A stretch of DNA of 21,460 bases from Acidobacteriota bacterium. GTDB lineage: Bacteria; Acidobacteriota; Terriglobia; Terriglobales; Acidobacteriaceae. The notes beneath the pieces are model-generated. The model was not told the origin of the DNA and did no database searches. It saw only the letters and a program-made list of their open reading frames with translations. Shown here piece after piece: positions 1 through 7,880 of the stretch. Made by a program: the position numbers and the translations under genes. Position 1 is the first letter of the stretch. Each line of letters starts with the position of its first letter. The stretch covers positions 356 through 21,815 of the forward strand of contig JAKABE010000014.1 of assembly GCA_021801945.1 (NCBI GenBank), read 5' to 3'.

Positions 1-140
1 CAAACCGCGTGAGGCTCAGCCCCTGCGAGGATGCGCCAATTGTGGCGTTGCCCTTGGGCGCTCCGCTCGTCCCATCAGAAACCGCGGCCAGTCCCTCGGC
101 GCCACGCCCTAGCACCTCAGCCACAACCGTTCCGTTGCCT

Positions 141-157
141 GGGAATATACTGTTCCC
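141..157 (+). promoter_or_regulatory. Possible -10 box inside a small inverted repeat, just before the S1/P1 nuclease
   Basis: GGGAA (141-145) and TTCCC (153-157) form an inverted repeat with a 7-base centre. That centre holds TATACT (146-151), a good -10-like hexamer. TATACT ends 7 bases before the ATG at 159, so a transcript from it would be nearly leaderless, and no Shine-Dalgarno sequence is visible just before the ATG. I see no matching -35 box. The overlap of a symmetric site with a -10 box would suit a repressor, but this is inference from a short motif. Confidence 0.25.
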
Positions 158-158
158 C

Positions 159-1109
159 ATGTTCCGCACAATTGATTCGCCTCGTTGTTATCGCCCGGCC
201 TTGGCGTTGGCGGCAGCCTTGTGCTTCGCCGGTTATGCGCAGATTGCTCGTGCATGGGGCGCTGCCGGCCATCGCATGATCAACATGCTCGCTGCCAACA
301 CTCTGCCTGCCGATGTGCCTGCCTTTCTGCATTCTCCGGCGGCCATTGAGGAGATCGAGTACCTGGGTCCGGAACCGGACCGCTGGCGCTCGCCGGCGGA
401 GCCGGAGTTGAGCGCGGTTCAGGCTCCGGAGCACTTCATCGACCTGGAACTGGCGGACAAACTCGGCCCTCTGCCCCACAAGCGCTTCGACTTTCTCGCC
501 AAGGTCTATGCGGCCGGCGAACGGCCCGAAACCATCGGCCTTCTACCCTGGCAAGCCGATGAGGTCTGGGAGCGCCTGAAGTCGGGAATGCGCGATTACC
601 GGCATCTGAAAGCCGAAGGACAGGATACGATGCCTGTCCAGCAGGCGATCATCTTTTATGCGGCTTGGCTGGGCCACTACGTCGGCGACGGCTCGCAGCC
701 TCTCCACACCACCGTCGAGTACAACGGCTGGGTCGGCCCCAATCCCAATGGTTATACCACCAGCCACCAGATTCACTATCAGTTCGAGAGCGCCTTTGTC
801 GCCGCCAACGTTCTCCCCTCCGAAGTGGAGGCTGATATGAAGCCCGTCAAGGCCATCCACGGCGGCATGTTCGACGCCTTTGTAGCCTATCTGCGCAACA
901 CCCACACCTACGTGGACGAGGTCTACCAGTTGGACAAGGACGGCGGCTTTGAGGGTGCGGGAACAGCACAGTCGCGGCAATTTACCGCGCAGCGGCTGGC
1001 CGCCGGTGCCACCATGTTGCGCGATATGATCTACACGGCCTGGCTCGACAGCGCGCTGCCTGTGCCGGAGCGCCGCTACAGCTACCCAAGTGCCTCCCCC
1101 GGCAAATAG
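159..1109 (+). CDS. Exported S1/P1-type nuclease or zinc-dependent phospholipase-like protein
   Basis: Likely a secreted zinc enzyme of the S1/P1 nuclease superfamily, which cleaves single-stranded nucleic acids or, in relatives, phospholipids. I chose the ATG at 159 because it gives a clean signal peptide (residues about 12-32) ending ARA before WGAAGHR. Family members start their mature chain with such a Trp, whose amino group binds zinc. Other expected ligands are visible: H38, D74 in PDRWR, H92 in PEHFIDLE, the H173-x3-D177 of GHYVGDGSQPLH with H183, and H206-x3-E210 (Glu where Asp is common). The mature size of about 284 residues fits the family. An in-frame GTG at 9 would add 50 proline-rich residues and bury the signal peptide, so I reject it. 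It converges with the DUF2062 gene, with 21 bases between stops. The exact substrate is not determinable. Confidence 0.85.
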   Translation: MFRTIDSPRCYRPALALAAALCFAGYAQIARAWGAAGHRMINMLAANTLPADVPAFLHSPAAIEEIEYLGPEPDRWRSPAEPELSAVQAPEHFIDLELADKLGPLPHKRFDFLAKVYAAGERPETIGLLPWQADEVWERLKSGMRDYRHLKAEGQDTMPVQQAIIFYAAWLGHYVGDGSQPLHTTVEYNGWVGPNPNGYTTSHQIHYQFESAFVAANVLPSEVEADMKPVKAIHGGMFDAFVAYLRNTHTYVDEVYQLDKDGGFEGAGTAQSRQFTAQRLAAGATMLRDMIYTAWLDSALPVPERRYSYPSASPGK

Positions 1110-1130
1110 AAAAGTGACTCGGCCCCGGCC

Positions 1131-1583
1131 TCAATGCTGAGCCGGCAAGTGTAGGCGACGCAGCATCGCGGCCAGCATCGGAGTGATCAGCAAAACCGCC
1201 GGAATGGCCACCAACAGCCACGCCAGAATCGCCTCCCCGGCTAGGCAGCCCAACCCCGCTGCCAGGTCCAGCGCCCGTTGATGCAGAAGCACATCCGCCG
1301 GTGGAACATGCCCGGCGCCGGCCGAAACCAGCCATCCGCCCATGCGAACAAAGGGAACTACCAGTGCCAACTGCAGCGGCATGGCCGCATAGTTGGCAGC
1401 CTGAATGGCGGGCAGATTCAACCGCAACCCCACCGCCAGGGCCGCGCAGAGGACCGTAGGAATGCCCACCACTGGAAGGCAGCCGATGGCAAAGCCCAGC
1501 GCCAGCGTAAGAGCCAGACGCCACGGCGAGATTCCCTGGCGCAGCCACAGAGCCGCCGCGTGCCGCATTGCAGCCGGAGTCAT
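1131..1583 (-). CDS. DUF2062 family membrane protein
   Basis: A 150-residue hydrophobic protein matching the DUF2062 pattern: a glycine/proline stretch (ALGFAIGCLPVVGIPTVL), then a conserved arginine-asparagine segment (LRLNLPAIQAANYAAMPLQL). At least two membrane helices are visible, one near the N-terminus and one near the C-terminus. The biochemical role of the family is unknown; it often sits near cell-envelope genes. I prefer the ATG at 1583, with an AGAGG/GAGGGG purine tract just upstream, over an in-frame GTG at 1595 that has no usable ribosome site. The gene stands alone on the minus strand, between the S1/P1 nuclease (convergent) and ruvC (divergent). Confidence 0.8.
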   Translation of the reverse strand: MTPAAMRHAAALWLRQGISPWRLALTLALGFAIGCLPVVGIPTVLCAALAVGLRLNLPAIQAANYAAMPLQLALVVPFVRMGGWLVSAGAGHVPPADVLLHQRALDLAAGLGCLAGEAILAWLLVAIPAVLLITPMLAAMLRRLHLPAQH

Positions 1584-1826
1584 GCCCCTCTTCACCTCTA
1601 CGCCCAGATACTGCTATCTTCTCGCCCCGGCGATGGGAAACGCATGAAGGCGCCATGAATTCTCTCCGTATCGAACCAAGATTGGCAGCAGACGGAGCGG
1701 CTCTTTCATTTTGGAATGCACCGCAGCCTCTCAGTTGACCAAGCCCTGCTGCACCGCCGAGTATCCCGCAAAATCAGGGTTTCTGGGCCGAGTTGCCCTG
1801 TCGCTTCTGCGGTAAACTTGGAGGCA

Positions 1827-2336
1827 ATGCGGGTCTTCGGAATCGATTGCGGTACCGAGATCACGGGGTTTGGCGTCGTGGAATCGGACAATAGCGCGCG
1901 TCAGTCTTGTCTCGTGGCCCGGGCGATGGGCGCCATCCGCTTGGCGAAATCGCAATCTCTGCCCGCGCGCCTGGATCAGGTCTTTCGCCAACTTACCGCG
2001 GAGTTGGAGCGCTGGCGGCCTGATGTCGTGGCCATCGAAGAGGTTTTCTACTCGGTGAACGCCAAGTCTGCGCTCAAGCTGGGGCAAGTGCGCGGCGTGG
2101 CGCTGCTGGCGGCGGCCCGCATGGCCATTCCAGTGGCTGAGTATGCCCCCCTGAAAGTCAAATCCAGCGTCGTTGGCTACGGCCTCGCGGAGAAACAGCA
2201 GGTTCAGTTTATGACTGCCCGGTTGTTGAACCTGGACACGATTCCAGAGCCTCCGGACACCGCTGACGCCCTGGCCATCGCCATCTGTCACATCCATTCC
2301 TTCCAAACTCTCTCGTTGCAGGGGGCCGGACGATGA
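1827..2336 (+). CDS. ruvC: Holliday junction endonuclease RuvC
   Basis: RuvC is the dimeric Mg-dependent resolvase that cuts Holliday junctions after RuvAB branch migration. The 169-residue product has the RNase H-like fold signatures in order: GIDCGTEITGFGVVE with catalytic D7, AIEEVFYSVNAKSALKLGQVRG with E71, the VVGYGLAEKQQVQ segment, and PPDTADALAIAICH with D144 and D147. All four acidic catalytic residues are present. The start is the ATG at 1827, with GGAGG two bases upstream, which is a short spacing. A longer in-frame reading from 1716 lacks homology. C8 replaces the proline usual in GIDPG, a mild oddity. ruvA and ruvB are not in the window. The stop overlaps the start of the next gene (ATGA), implying translational coupling. 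Confidence 0.95.
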   Translation: MRVFGIDCGTEITGFGVVESDNSARQSCLVARAMGAIRLAKSQSLPARLDQVFRQLTAELERWRPDVVAIEEVFYSVNAKSALKLGQVRGVALLAAARMAIPVAEYAPLKVKSSVVGYGLAEKQQVQFMTARLLNLDTIPEPPDTADALAIAICHIHSFQTLSLQGAGR

Positions 2337-2986
2337 AACCGGCTTGGCTGGCTTTGGCCGTCCAGCTGGCGGCGGGCGCGCACGCCATCGCGCAGTCCCC
2401 GGTGGTGAGCATGGATTTTACCAATCCTCAAGCCAGTCCCTCGCACTGGACGCTCACCCTCCATCCCGACGGCAGCGGACACTTCGCCTCCCAACGAAAC
2501 ACCGCGCCCATCAGCCCGGGGCAGGAACTGGAGGCGCCCAGTATCAGCCGCGACATCCAGGTAACTGCGCAGTTTGCACAGCGCGTCTTCCGCACGGCCC
2601 AGGCGCAAAACTGGTTCAACAAAACGTGCGAAAGCGATCTCAAGGTCGCCTTCCAGGGCTGGAAGAAGCTCAGTTACAGCGGGCCGCTCGGCGCCGGCTC
2701 CTGTGCCTTCAACTATTCGAGAATCAAGCAAGTCCAGGCCCTCAGCGATTCGCTCGTAGCGGTCGCGCAAACCATCCTTGAGGGGGCGCGGCTGGAGATG
2801 TTTCTCGAACACGATCCTCTGGGCCTCGATCGGGAGATGCGGTTTCTCACCGAGGCTGCAAAGAACGGGCAGGCGCAGCAGTTGTGCGCAATCCGGGGGA
2901 TTCTTGAGCGGCTGGCCCAGGACGATCAGGTAATGTATCTGGTCAGAAAGCAAGCCAAAGAACTGTTGGCGTACAAGGGGATCTAA
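2333..2986 (+). CDS. Exported protein of unknown function, coupled to ruvC
   Basis: A 217-residue protein starting at the ATG that overlaps the ruvC stop codon. The first 20 or so residues (MKPAWLALAVQLAAGAHAIA) form a signal peptide ending before QSP, so the protein is probably periplasmic or secreted. The mature part starts with a beta-rich segment, SMDFTNPQASPSHWTLTLHPDGSGHF. Its C-terminal half is helical, and three cysteines (in TCES, GSCAF and QLCAI) could form a disulfide. I recognise no catalytic motif or named domain. The pairing of a cytoplasmic resolvase with an exported protein is odd; coupling may reflect shared expression only. No function is assigned. Confidence 0.8.
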   Translation: MKPAWLALAVQLAAGAHAIAQSPVVSMDFTNPQASPSHWTLTLHPDGSGHFASQRNTAPISPGQELEAPSISRDIQVTAQFAQRVFRTAQAQNWFNKTCESDLKVAFQGWKKLSYSGPLGAGSCAFNYSRIKQVQALSDSLVAVAQTILEGARLEMFLEHDPLGLDREMRFLTEAAKNGQAQQLCAIRGILERLAQDDQVMYLVRKQAKELLAYKGI

Positions 2987-3098
2987 TTCCGGGCTCGCTC
3001 ACAATGCACCGCGACTTTTCTCCCCGTGCGGGTGTTTAATTCGAGGTTACTAAGGTCTGCATCGCGATCGCGAACGAACGTAGGAAAGGCGGGGTGCC

Positions 3099-4820
3099 AT
3101 GAATTTCAGGGGGAATCGCAAAGGATTCGCCGGGGGCCCTTCAAGAGCGTGGTTGTCGGTGATGGCAGCGATGGCGGCGGGGATGCTTTGGCTCGCGCCG
3201 CCTCTTCCAGCGCAAGACGCGGGACAGCCCACACGTGCCCTGCGGTTGAGCTATGTCTACGGCAATGTTAGTCTTTCGGAAAACGGCCAGGTGCTTGCCC
3301 AGCAGGCCGTCGCCAACACATCGCTCTTTCAGGGCATGAGCCTCGCCACCAGCGACACCGGTCGCGCGGAGATTCAGTTCGATGACGGCAGCGTGGCTCG
3401 TCTGGCGCCCGACAGCCAACTCACGCTGCAAGTCTTGCGCGGGCACGGCGCCTCGGGCGATGCGGAGTTAGTGCTCAACAACGGGTTGGCCTACTTTGAG
3501 CTTCAGAATGACCCCCAGAGCGGCAAAATCACCGTCCATTTTGGCGATAGCGTCGTCACTACCACCGGCTTCACCGTATTGCGCGTCACTATGGACCAAC
3601 CCCCAGGTCAGTTGGCCGTCTTCTCCGGAAATGCTCACCTGGAGCGCGGCGGCGGCGCCACGGCTGTTGACCTGCACGGCGGCGATAATGTCACTCTGAG
3701 CGCCAGCAGTCCCGGCAACTACGAGATCGCCGAGTCGATCCCACCCGACTCCTGGGACGCCTGGAACTCCGACCGTGACCAGGCCTTGACCTCCGAGGCG
3801 GCCGATCAAACTCAGACCCCGCCAAACCTTGGCGCAAACAGTAATAACCCTGCCTGGAACGACCTCAATGCCAACGGCGTATGGTACAACGCTCCAGACT
3901 CCGGAGGCCCTATCTGGTCCCCCTATGCTGCCGCTGACCCCGGATTTGATCCCTACGGCTACGGCAATTGGATGTGGACGCCCGGTTTCGGCTATCTCTG
4001 GGCTTCGGACTATTCCTGGGGCTACTTGCCCTTCCAATGCGGGGCCTGGAACTTCTATAGCGGCTTCGGTTGGGGATGGGCGCCAGGAGCGGGCGGCTGT
4101 ATGCCTTGGTGGAACAATGGCATGTACCTCGGGCCCAACATCGGATTCGGTCCCCGAGGCTATCGCCCCATCATCTTTCCCCATAATCCGCCGCCACGGC
4201 GTCCCATCGGCCGCATTCCCCATGGCGTGATTCCCGTCAACCGCCGTCCCACTGTGATCACCAAGGGCCTGCCCGCGCGCAGGGCGAACACCCCGATCCT
4301 CATTCGAGGACATACAGTGCGAGCCTTACGTCCCATGCCATCGCGGCCGGTTTCCGCGCATCGCGCGGTCTGGGGCTCCGGGCGGCCAACGGCTATCAGA
4401 ACGCTTGGATCAGCCGCCACACTGCATAACGCTTTTGCGGGGAGCGCCCCTCGCTATCCACCGATACGCCGCGTCGCCGTCCAGCCCGTTTACAGGCAGC
4501 TCCATGGAGGTTATAAGGGCGTCGGCACCGCGTTTTCGCATCGCAGCTTCCGCTCTCCTGGTGAGGGCCGGCCCGTAGGACGTTACTCAGCTCGTCCTGG
4601 CGTCAGGGGGAGCTATAACTCCGCGAGAGGTCGCGGCTATTACCACAGCGCGAGCGGCAGCGGATTCCACAGTGGCAGTGGCTTCCATGGCGGCAGTGGC
4701 CTCCACGGCGGCGGCGGCTTCCACGGCGGCAGTGGCTTCCACGGCGGCGGCAGCCACGGCGGCGGTGGTGGCCACGGTGGTGGCGGTGGCCACGGCGGTG
4801 GTGGTGGCGGAGGGAAGTAA
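3099..4820 (+). CDS. Exported FecR-domain protein with Trp/Tyr-rich middle and Gly/His-rich tail
   Basis: A 573-residue envelope protein. Residues 1-39 carry a signal sequence ending PLPAQ. A FecR-like beta domain spans about 48-200, with the typical GRAEIQFDDGSVARLAPDS at 88-106. In this large group the domain is usually not tied to iron sigma signalling. Residues about 262-335 form an aromatic repeat region (repeated W/Y with P and G, such as GYGNWMWTPGFGYLW), the pattern of DUF6600-type proteins. Residues 355-500 are basic and proline-rich. From about 518 the chain becomes GFHGGS-type repeats ending in HGGGGG blocks. The start has a GGAAAGGCGGGG purine run upstream. No FecI sigma factor or TonB receptor is adjacent, so a structural or surface-binding role is more likely than signalling. 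The tail could bind metal; this is inference. Confidence 0.8.
   Translation: MNFRGNRKGFAGGPSRAWLSVMAAMAAGMLWLAPPLPAQDAGQPTRALRLSYVYGNVSLSENGQVLAQQAVANTSLFQGMSLATSDTGRAEIQFDDGSVARLAPDSQLTLQVLRGHGASGDAELVLNNGLAYFELQNDPQSGKITVHFGDSVVTTTGFTVLRVTMDQPPGQLAVFSGNAHLERGGGATAVDLHGGDNVTLSASSPGNYEIAESIPPDSWDAWNSDRDQALTSEAADQTQTPPNLGANSNNPAWNDLNANGVWYNAPDSGGPIWSPYAAADPGFDPYGYGNWMWTPGFGYLWASDYSWGYLPFQCGAWNFYSGFGWGWAPGAGGCMPWWNNGMYLGPNIGFGPRGYRPIIFPHNPPPRRPIGRIPHGVIPVNRRPTVITKGLPARRANTPILIRGHTVRALRPMPSRPVSAHRAVWGSGRPTAIRTLGSAATLHNAFAGSAPRYPPIRRVAVQPVYRQLHGGYKGVGTAFSHRSFRSPGEGRPVGRYSARPGVRGSYNSARGRGYYHSASGSGFHSGSGFHGGSGLHGGGGFHGGSGFHGGGSHGGGGGHGGGGGHGGGGGGGK
4656..4817 (+). repeat. In-frame 18-bp tandem repeat encoding G-x-G-F/G-H-G units
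   Basis: Units begin at 4656, 4674, 4692, 4710, 4728, 4746 (15 bp), 4761, 4779 and 4797 (21 bp). The best-conserved unit reads GGCAGTGGCTTCCACGGC and translates as GSGFHG. The first units keep Phe; later ones replace it with Gly, giving HGGGGG. All units are multiples of three bases, so gain or loss of copies keeps the reading frame. The repeat ends at the stop codon of the FecR-domain gene. Such arrays vary in length between strains, but only one allele is visible here. Confidence 0.85.
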
Positions 4821-5481
4821 AGCAAGACCGCGCTAACCGCATGCGCGAAGCGTGCTCGTCAAGCTGCCCCGCGCATCGCCGGTGCCTCTTCGACAGGTCT
4901 CCGGCCTTGGCGTACAGTCGCGTGCAGGGACCTTCGCCTTACCAATGAGAACGCAAGAACCATGGCCCTGCCGCAAACAGGGCCATGGCAATCATCCCGT
5001 TCCACGTGCGAGCGGTTCGCCGCGTGATTGCCGGTTGCTTCTTCTCTTCCACACGGAGTCGTATACGCGGCGCGTACACTGGCCCAAGGCCTTGGCGGCT
5101 CTTCGATTGGCGTAGAGTTGGAATGCAGCCTCTGCCTGGCGCTTTCCTCAAAAAACGCCACATCGCACGCCCCTCAGTACTCTAGGAGGAATCGAAAGAC
5201 CGCAATAAGCCCGTCGCCGCCTCTCGCTCGCATCGCAGACCCTTACAGGCACCTCTTCTCCGCCGTAGAGCGGCCACTCTACGCCAAATGATAGTCGCGC
5301 TTCCCCATCGAGTTTGACCGCAGAGAAACTTCCTCTATTGCAATGGAGTTTTTCCGCAAAACCAGAGAATCTGTTGCTTCGTTCCGTGCAGCGCCGCCGC
5401 GGCTTGCGGTCACGGCGGCTGCAGGGTCGTGACTTCGGGCAAGGCATCTCCGGTTTTGCCCACCGGCGGCAGCTGCGGCGC
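4821..5481. other. 660-base intergenic stretch with several hairpins and no credible gene
   Basis: No open frame here has a ribosome site, a domain or plausible composition; the short frames are Arg/Ser/Pro-rich. What can be seen are inverted repeats: 4960-4988 (listed separately), CGTAGAG/CTCTACG at 5264-5283 (7 bp, 6-base loop), GGGCAA/TTGCCC at 5437-5461, and the hairpin at 5475-5492. The stretch separates two convergent genes, so terminators are expected. No tRNA-like or riboswitch-like structure was recognised. Confidence 0.6.
4960..4988. terminator. Perfect 11-bp hairpin, possible terminator of the FecR-domain gene
   Basis: CCATGGCCCTG (4960-4970) and CAGGGCCATGG (4978-4988) are exact reverse complements with a 7-base loop, CCGCAAA. 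The hairpin lies 140 bases after the FecR-domain stop codon. No T-run follows on either strand, so intrinsic termination of the classical kind is not assured. It may protect a 3' end or be a protein site. Confidence 0.35.
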
Positions 5482-5492
5482 TTAGGCGCCGC
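5475..5492 (-). terminator. GC-only 7-bp hairpin straddling a stop codon
   Basis: GCGGCGC (5475-5481) and GCGCCGC (5486-5492) pair around a 4-base loop that contains the TAA stop of the minus-strand exported protein. No T-tract follows on the minus strand. It could stabilise or end the mRNA; evidence is structural only. Confidence 0.3.
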
Positions 5493-6165
5493 TGCTCGCT
5501 CCTGCATTTGCCGATCCCATGGAGCGTTGATGGCTGGCTCCACCTGGAGCGATCGCCAACAGAAGTTGCGCTCCCTCCGGTAGCTTCACGTCATCCTTCT
5601 TGGTGGTCACAAAAACACCCGAATTCGCGCTTGCAATTGCACTGTGCAGGTTGACTCCCGATTCAACGTTGACCTGATCGACGCGAAGAGTCTTGTCGCT
5701 CCAGTAAACCGCGGGAGAAGCATCCCAGGAGGCATCGAAATCCGCCGGTGACGTCACTCCCACAATCGTTGCCTTGATCGGAATAACCTTGCCGTCCTTC
5801 AATCTGGCCCGAGTAAAACGAAGCGCCAAGGTAGAGGTGCCATCTGCTTGCATCTTGTCGCGGACAACCTTACCGATGAGTTCAGTGCCCCGCGGCAATT
5901 CCGCTCCGCTCTTCAACCGCACCTTGCCAGAGAGAGCAGCCTGAAACTTAGCACCGGGATCGAGCTTGCGGGCATCGATCCTATTCTTGAGAACAGCTTC
6001 CGCCGGAACCATCTGCATGGCTTCCTGTTGCGCCGCGGTTGAGTTTGGAAAATTGGTCGAGTTCTGCGCCTTTATATGCGTGGTCCGGGCTTGAGAAGAT
6101 GCCGGAAAGAAAAGCAAAAAAACAGCAACTGCAGCAAACAAGGGAAGTAAAACTTTACACTTCAT
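5482..6165 (-). CDS. Small exported protein of unknown function
   Basis: A 227-residue protein with a strong signal peptide (MKCKVLLPLFAAVAVFLLFF, cleavage likely after SSQA). The start is well supported: AGGAG lies 8 bases before the ATG at 6165. The mature chain has a beta-rich core around residues 60-150. It includes the phrases LSGKVRLKSGAELPRGTELIGKV and LALRFTRARLKDGKVIPIKATIVG, which describe a beta-barrel-like fold seen in many acidobacterial exported proteins. The C-terminus is Ala/Ser/Gly-rich. No catalytic or metal-binding motif is seen. It stands alone and is convergent with the FecR-domain gene across 660 non-coding bases. Function unknown. Confidence 0.75.
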   Translation of the reverse strand: MKCKVLLPLFAAVAVFLLFFPASSQARTTHIKAQNSTNFPNSTAAQQEAMQMVPAEAVLKNRIDARKLDPGAKFQAALSGKVRLKSGAELPRGTELIGKVVRDKMQADGTSTLALRFTRARLKDGKVIPIKATIVGVTSPADFDASWDASPAVYWSDKTLRVDQVNVESGVNLHSAIASANSGVFVTTKKDDVKLPEGAQLLLAIAPGGASHQRSMGSANAGASSGA

Positions 6166-6985
6166 ATAATAATCTCCTGAGGATAAAGTTACTTACGCCC
6201 CAAGGGCACAATTCTTCCGAGCCCATCGTTCTCTCTCTTACTTACTTAGACTGCAACAAACTGATTTTGGTTATCGCCGCAGGCCCGCAAGGTTCATCTC
6301 ATCCCGCAATGCGCGGCAAAAGCAGGGGATAGCGATGGTGTCGCAAGCTGCCAGGTGAAACGCGCCCTCCACACTACGGGCCGCTAACTTACTCTGACGC
6401 TGATTACCTCCAACCGCCCTCTGCAATTCTTCCTCTGGAGGCAGGAGACCGGATTGAGATTTCACGCGGGCGCGAGAGGGCTTCGCATAAGGCACAAGTC
6501 AGGACGCGACCCCCTCCACGAATAGTCGTAAAGACGGATAGGTCGGTATATCTCCCAAAGATATGCCGGGCGCCTTAAAAGTAACTCGCAAAACCCCAGC
6601 AGGAAGACGATTCCGGTGATCACTTATCTCGTCCAGGTTGGGCACTCTCCGGGTCTTGGGCGCTCTCATCGCAAACCCGCAAGATCGCGCATGCGCCGGC
6701 CGCAAGCCCTCCGGGAAACTTGGAGGTAAGCTCAACGGCCTCTGGCTGCAAACCGGTCTCGGCGGGAGAGAAATAAAGAGATTCGATTTCTCGCGGTCGA
6801 GCGCGATGGCCGCCGGCTGTTTCTGGTGCTCAGGCAACTGGAGCTTTAAGGTGCGCTTCAGCAAGAAGGCGTCAGGGAGGGATAGCTGCAATTTCGCGGC
6901 CTCCCAGTCCCGGATTTTCGGACCGGAGAGGCCGCGCGTGTAAGTCTAAATTCGCCCGGCCATCGAACCGGACCGCGATCTGTCC
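6166..6985. other. 820-base weakly coding stretch, possibly a decayed gene region
   Basis: Apart from one doubtful frame at 6499-6891 (listed separately), I find no gene here. The frames at 6271-6495 (minus) and 6638-6943 (plus) have no domain and biased composition. The part next to 6165 should hold the promoter of the small exported protein; I see no convincing -35/-10 pair. The stretch has lower GC than its neighbours near 6170-6260. No RNA gene was recognised. Confidence 0.5.
6499..6891 (-). CDS. Doubtful small ORF or gene remnant, TTG start
   Basis: A 130-residue frame opens with TTG at 6891, with GGGAGG 8 bases upstream, which is a good ribosome site. The segment LQLPEHQKQPAAIALDRE followed by KSNLFIS reads like one blade of a YncE-type beta-propeller (a pattern such as IALD..N.LF.S). 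After it the reading becomes Pro/Arg-rich and loses that look, as a frameshifted remnant would. A different 74-residue frame starts 3 bases after the stop. I therefore think this is either a short orphan gene or a decayed propeller fragment. The resemblance is by eye and weak. Confidence 0.2.
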   Translation of the reverse strand: MQLSLPDAFLLKRTLKLQLPEHQKQPAAIALDREKSNLFISLPPRPVCSQRPLSLPPSFPEGLRPAHARSCGFAMRAPKTRRVPNLDEISDHRNRLPAGVLRVTFKAPGISLGDIPTYPSLRLFVEGVAS

Positions 6986-7753
6986 TTAGTTTCTGCTGTT
7001 CAGCTTAGAGAGCAGCCGCAGCATCTCCAGGTACAGCCAAACCAGGGTAACCATGATGCCGAAAGCGGCGTACCATTCCATGTATTTGGGCACGCCGTAG
7101 GTCACGCCCTGCTCGACAAAATCGAAATCGAGGACCAGGTTGAGCGCCGCGATGCCGACTACAAACAGGCTGAAGAGAATACCGATGGGGCCGGCCCCGT
7201 TGATCGTGTTGAAGTGGATGCCGAAGAAGCCCAGCAGCATCTCGGCAAAGTAGAAGACCATGATGCCGCCCGTGGCCGCCACCACGCCCAGACGGAACTT
7301 CTGCGTCACGCGGATGAGGCCGGAACGGTAAGCCATCAGGAGCACGAAAAGGGTGCCGAAGGTCAGCCCGACGGCTTCCATGGCGATGCCTGGATAGCGG
7401 ACATTGAAGGCCGCCGAGGCTCCGCCCAGAACAAGGCCCTCAAGCAGCGCATAGATGGGCGCGGTGACCGGCGACCACTCCTTCTTGAAGATGGTAACGA
7501 AGGCGACAATCAGCCCGCCGATGCCGCCCAACACGAGCAGCGGCCCCACAGCGGCCATGTTCTGCTGGAGAAAGAGGTTCCAGACCCAAGCCGCAGAGGC
7601 CAGAGCGCAGAGCAGCAATATGCCGGTCTTGTTCACCGTGCCGCTCAGGGTCATCCGGGCCGCGGCATCGATAGTGCTGCCGTAGCTGCCGCTGGCAAGA
7701 TTGCGAAACGTATCCTGGCCCAGGGCCGGATTGGATGTCTTCATCAGTGCCAT
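6986..7753 (-). CDS. Bax inhibitor-1/YccA family membrane protein
   Basis: A 255-residue polytopic protein of the BI-1/YccA (TMBIM-like) superfamily; bacterial members are implicated in calcium leak or membrane-protease interplay. The soluble N-terminus (MALMKTSNPALGQ to about residue 35) is followed by about seven hydrophobic helices. The last part has the family look: LNLVLDFDFVEQGVTYGVPKYMEWYAAFGIM then WLYLEMLRLLS, with acidic residues in otherwise hydrophobic helices. I choose the ATG at 7753 because GGAG lies 7 bases upstream. A frame extension to 7909 runs through a hairpin and overlaps the kinase stop. It lies 127 bases downstream of the kinase on the same strand, with a strong hairpin between, so it probably has its own promoter. 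Confidence 0.88.
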   Translation of the reverse strand: MALMKTSNPALGQDTFRNLASGSYGSTIDAAARMTLSGTVNKTGILLLCALASAAWVWNLFLQQNMAAVGPLLVLGGIGGLIVAFVTIFKKEWSPVTAPIYALLEGLVLGGASAAFNVRYPGIAMEAVGLTFGTLFVLLMAYRSGLIRVTQKFRLGVVAATGGIMVFYFAEMLLGFFGIHFNTINGAGPIGILFSLFVVGIAALNLVLDFDFVEQGVTYGVPKYMEWYAAFGIMVTLVWLYLEMLRLLSKLNSRN

Positions 7754-7788
7754 GCAATTACTCCGTAGTGCACAAAGACCATCTGGGA

Positions 7789-7813
7789 GTCTCCAGCGCA
7801 TCGCGCTGGAGAC
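7789..7813 (-). terminator. Perfect 11-bp hairpin between the kinase and BI-1 genes
   Basis: GTCTCCAGCGC (7789-7799) and GCGCTGGAGAC (7803-7813) are exact reverse complements with a 3-base loop. It lies 68 bases after the PfkB stop codon and 36 bases before the BI-1 start, both on the minus strand. No T-run follows, so it is a likely but unproven terminator or mRNA-stabilising element. Confidence 0.45.
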
Positions 7814-7880
7814 GTGAACTACTTCCTCTTTCATTCTAAATCCGTCTGGCAGGATGCAGCAGCCGCTGGGGCGCTTCCCG

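Noticed and set aside
3468..4313. 281-codon minus-strand frame opposite the FecR-domain gene
   Set aside because: Same cause: codon bias of the plus-strand gene keeps the antisense frame open, and the product has no recognisable domain.
4656..4817. Regular repeats considered as a CRISPR array
   Set aside because: The units are contiguous, in frame and degenerate, with no spacers, and encode the Gly/His tail.
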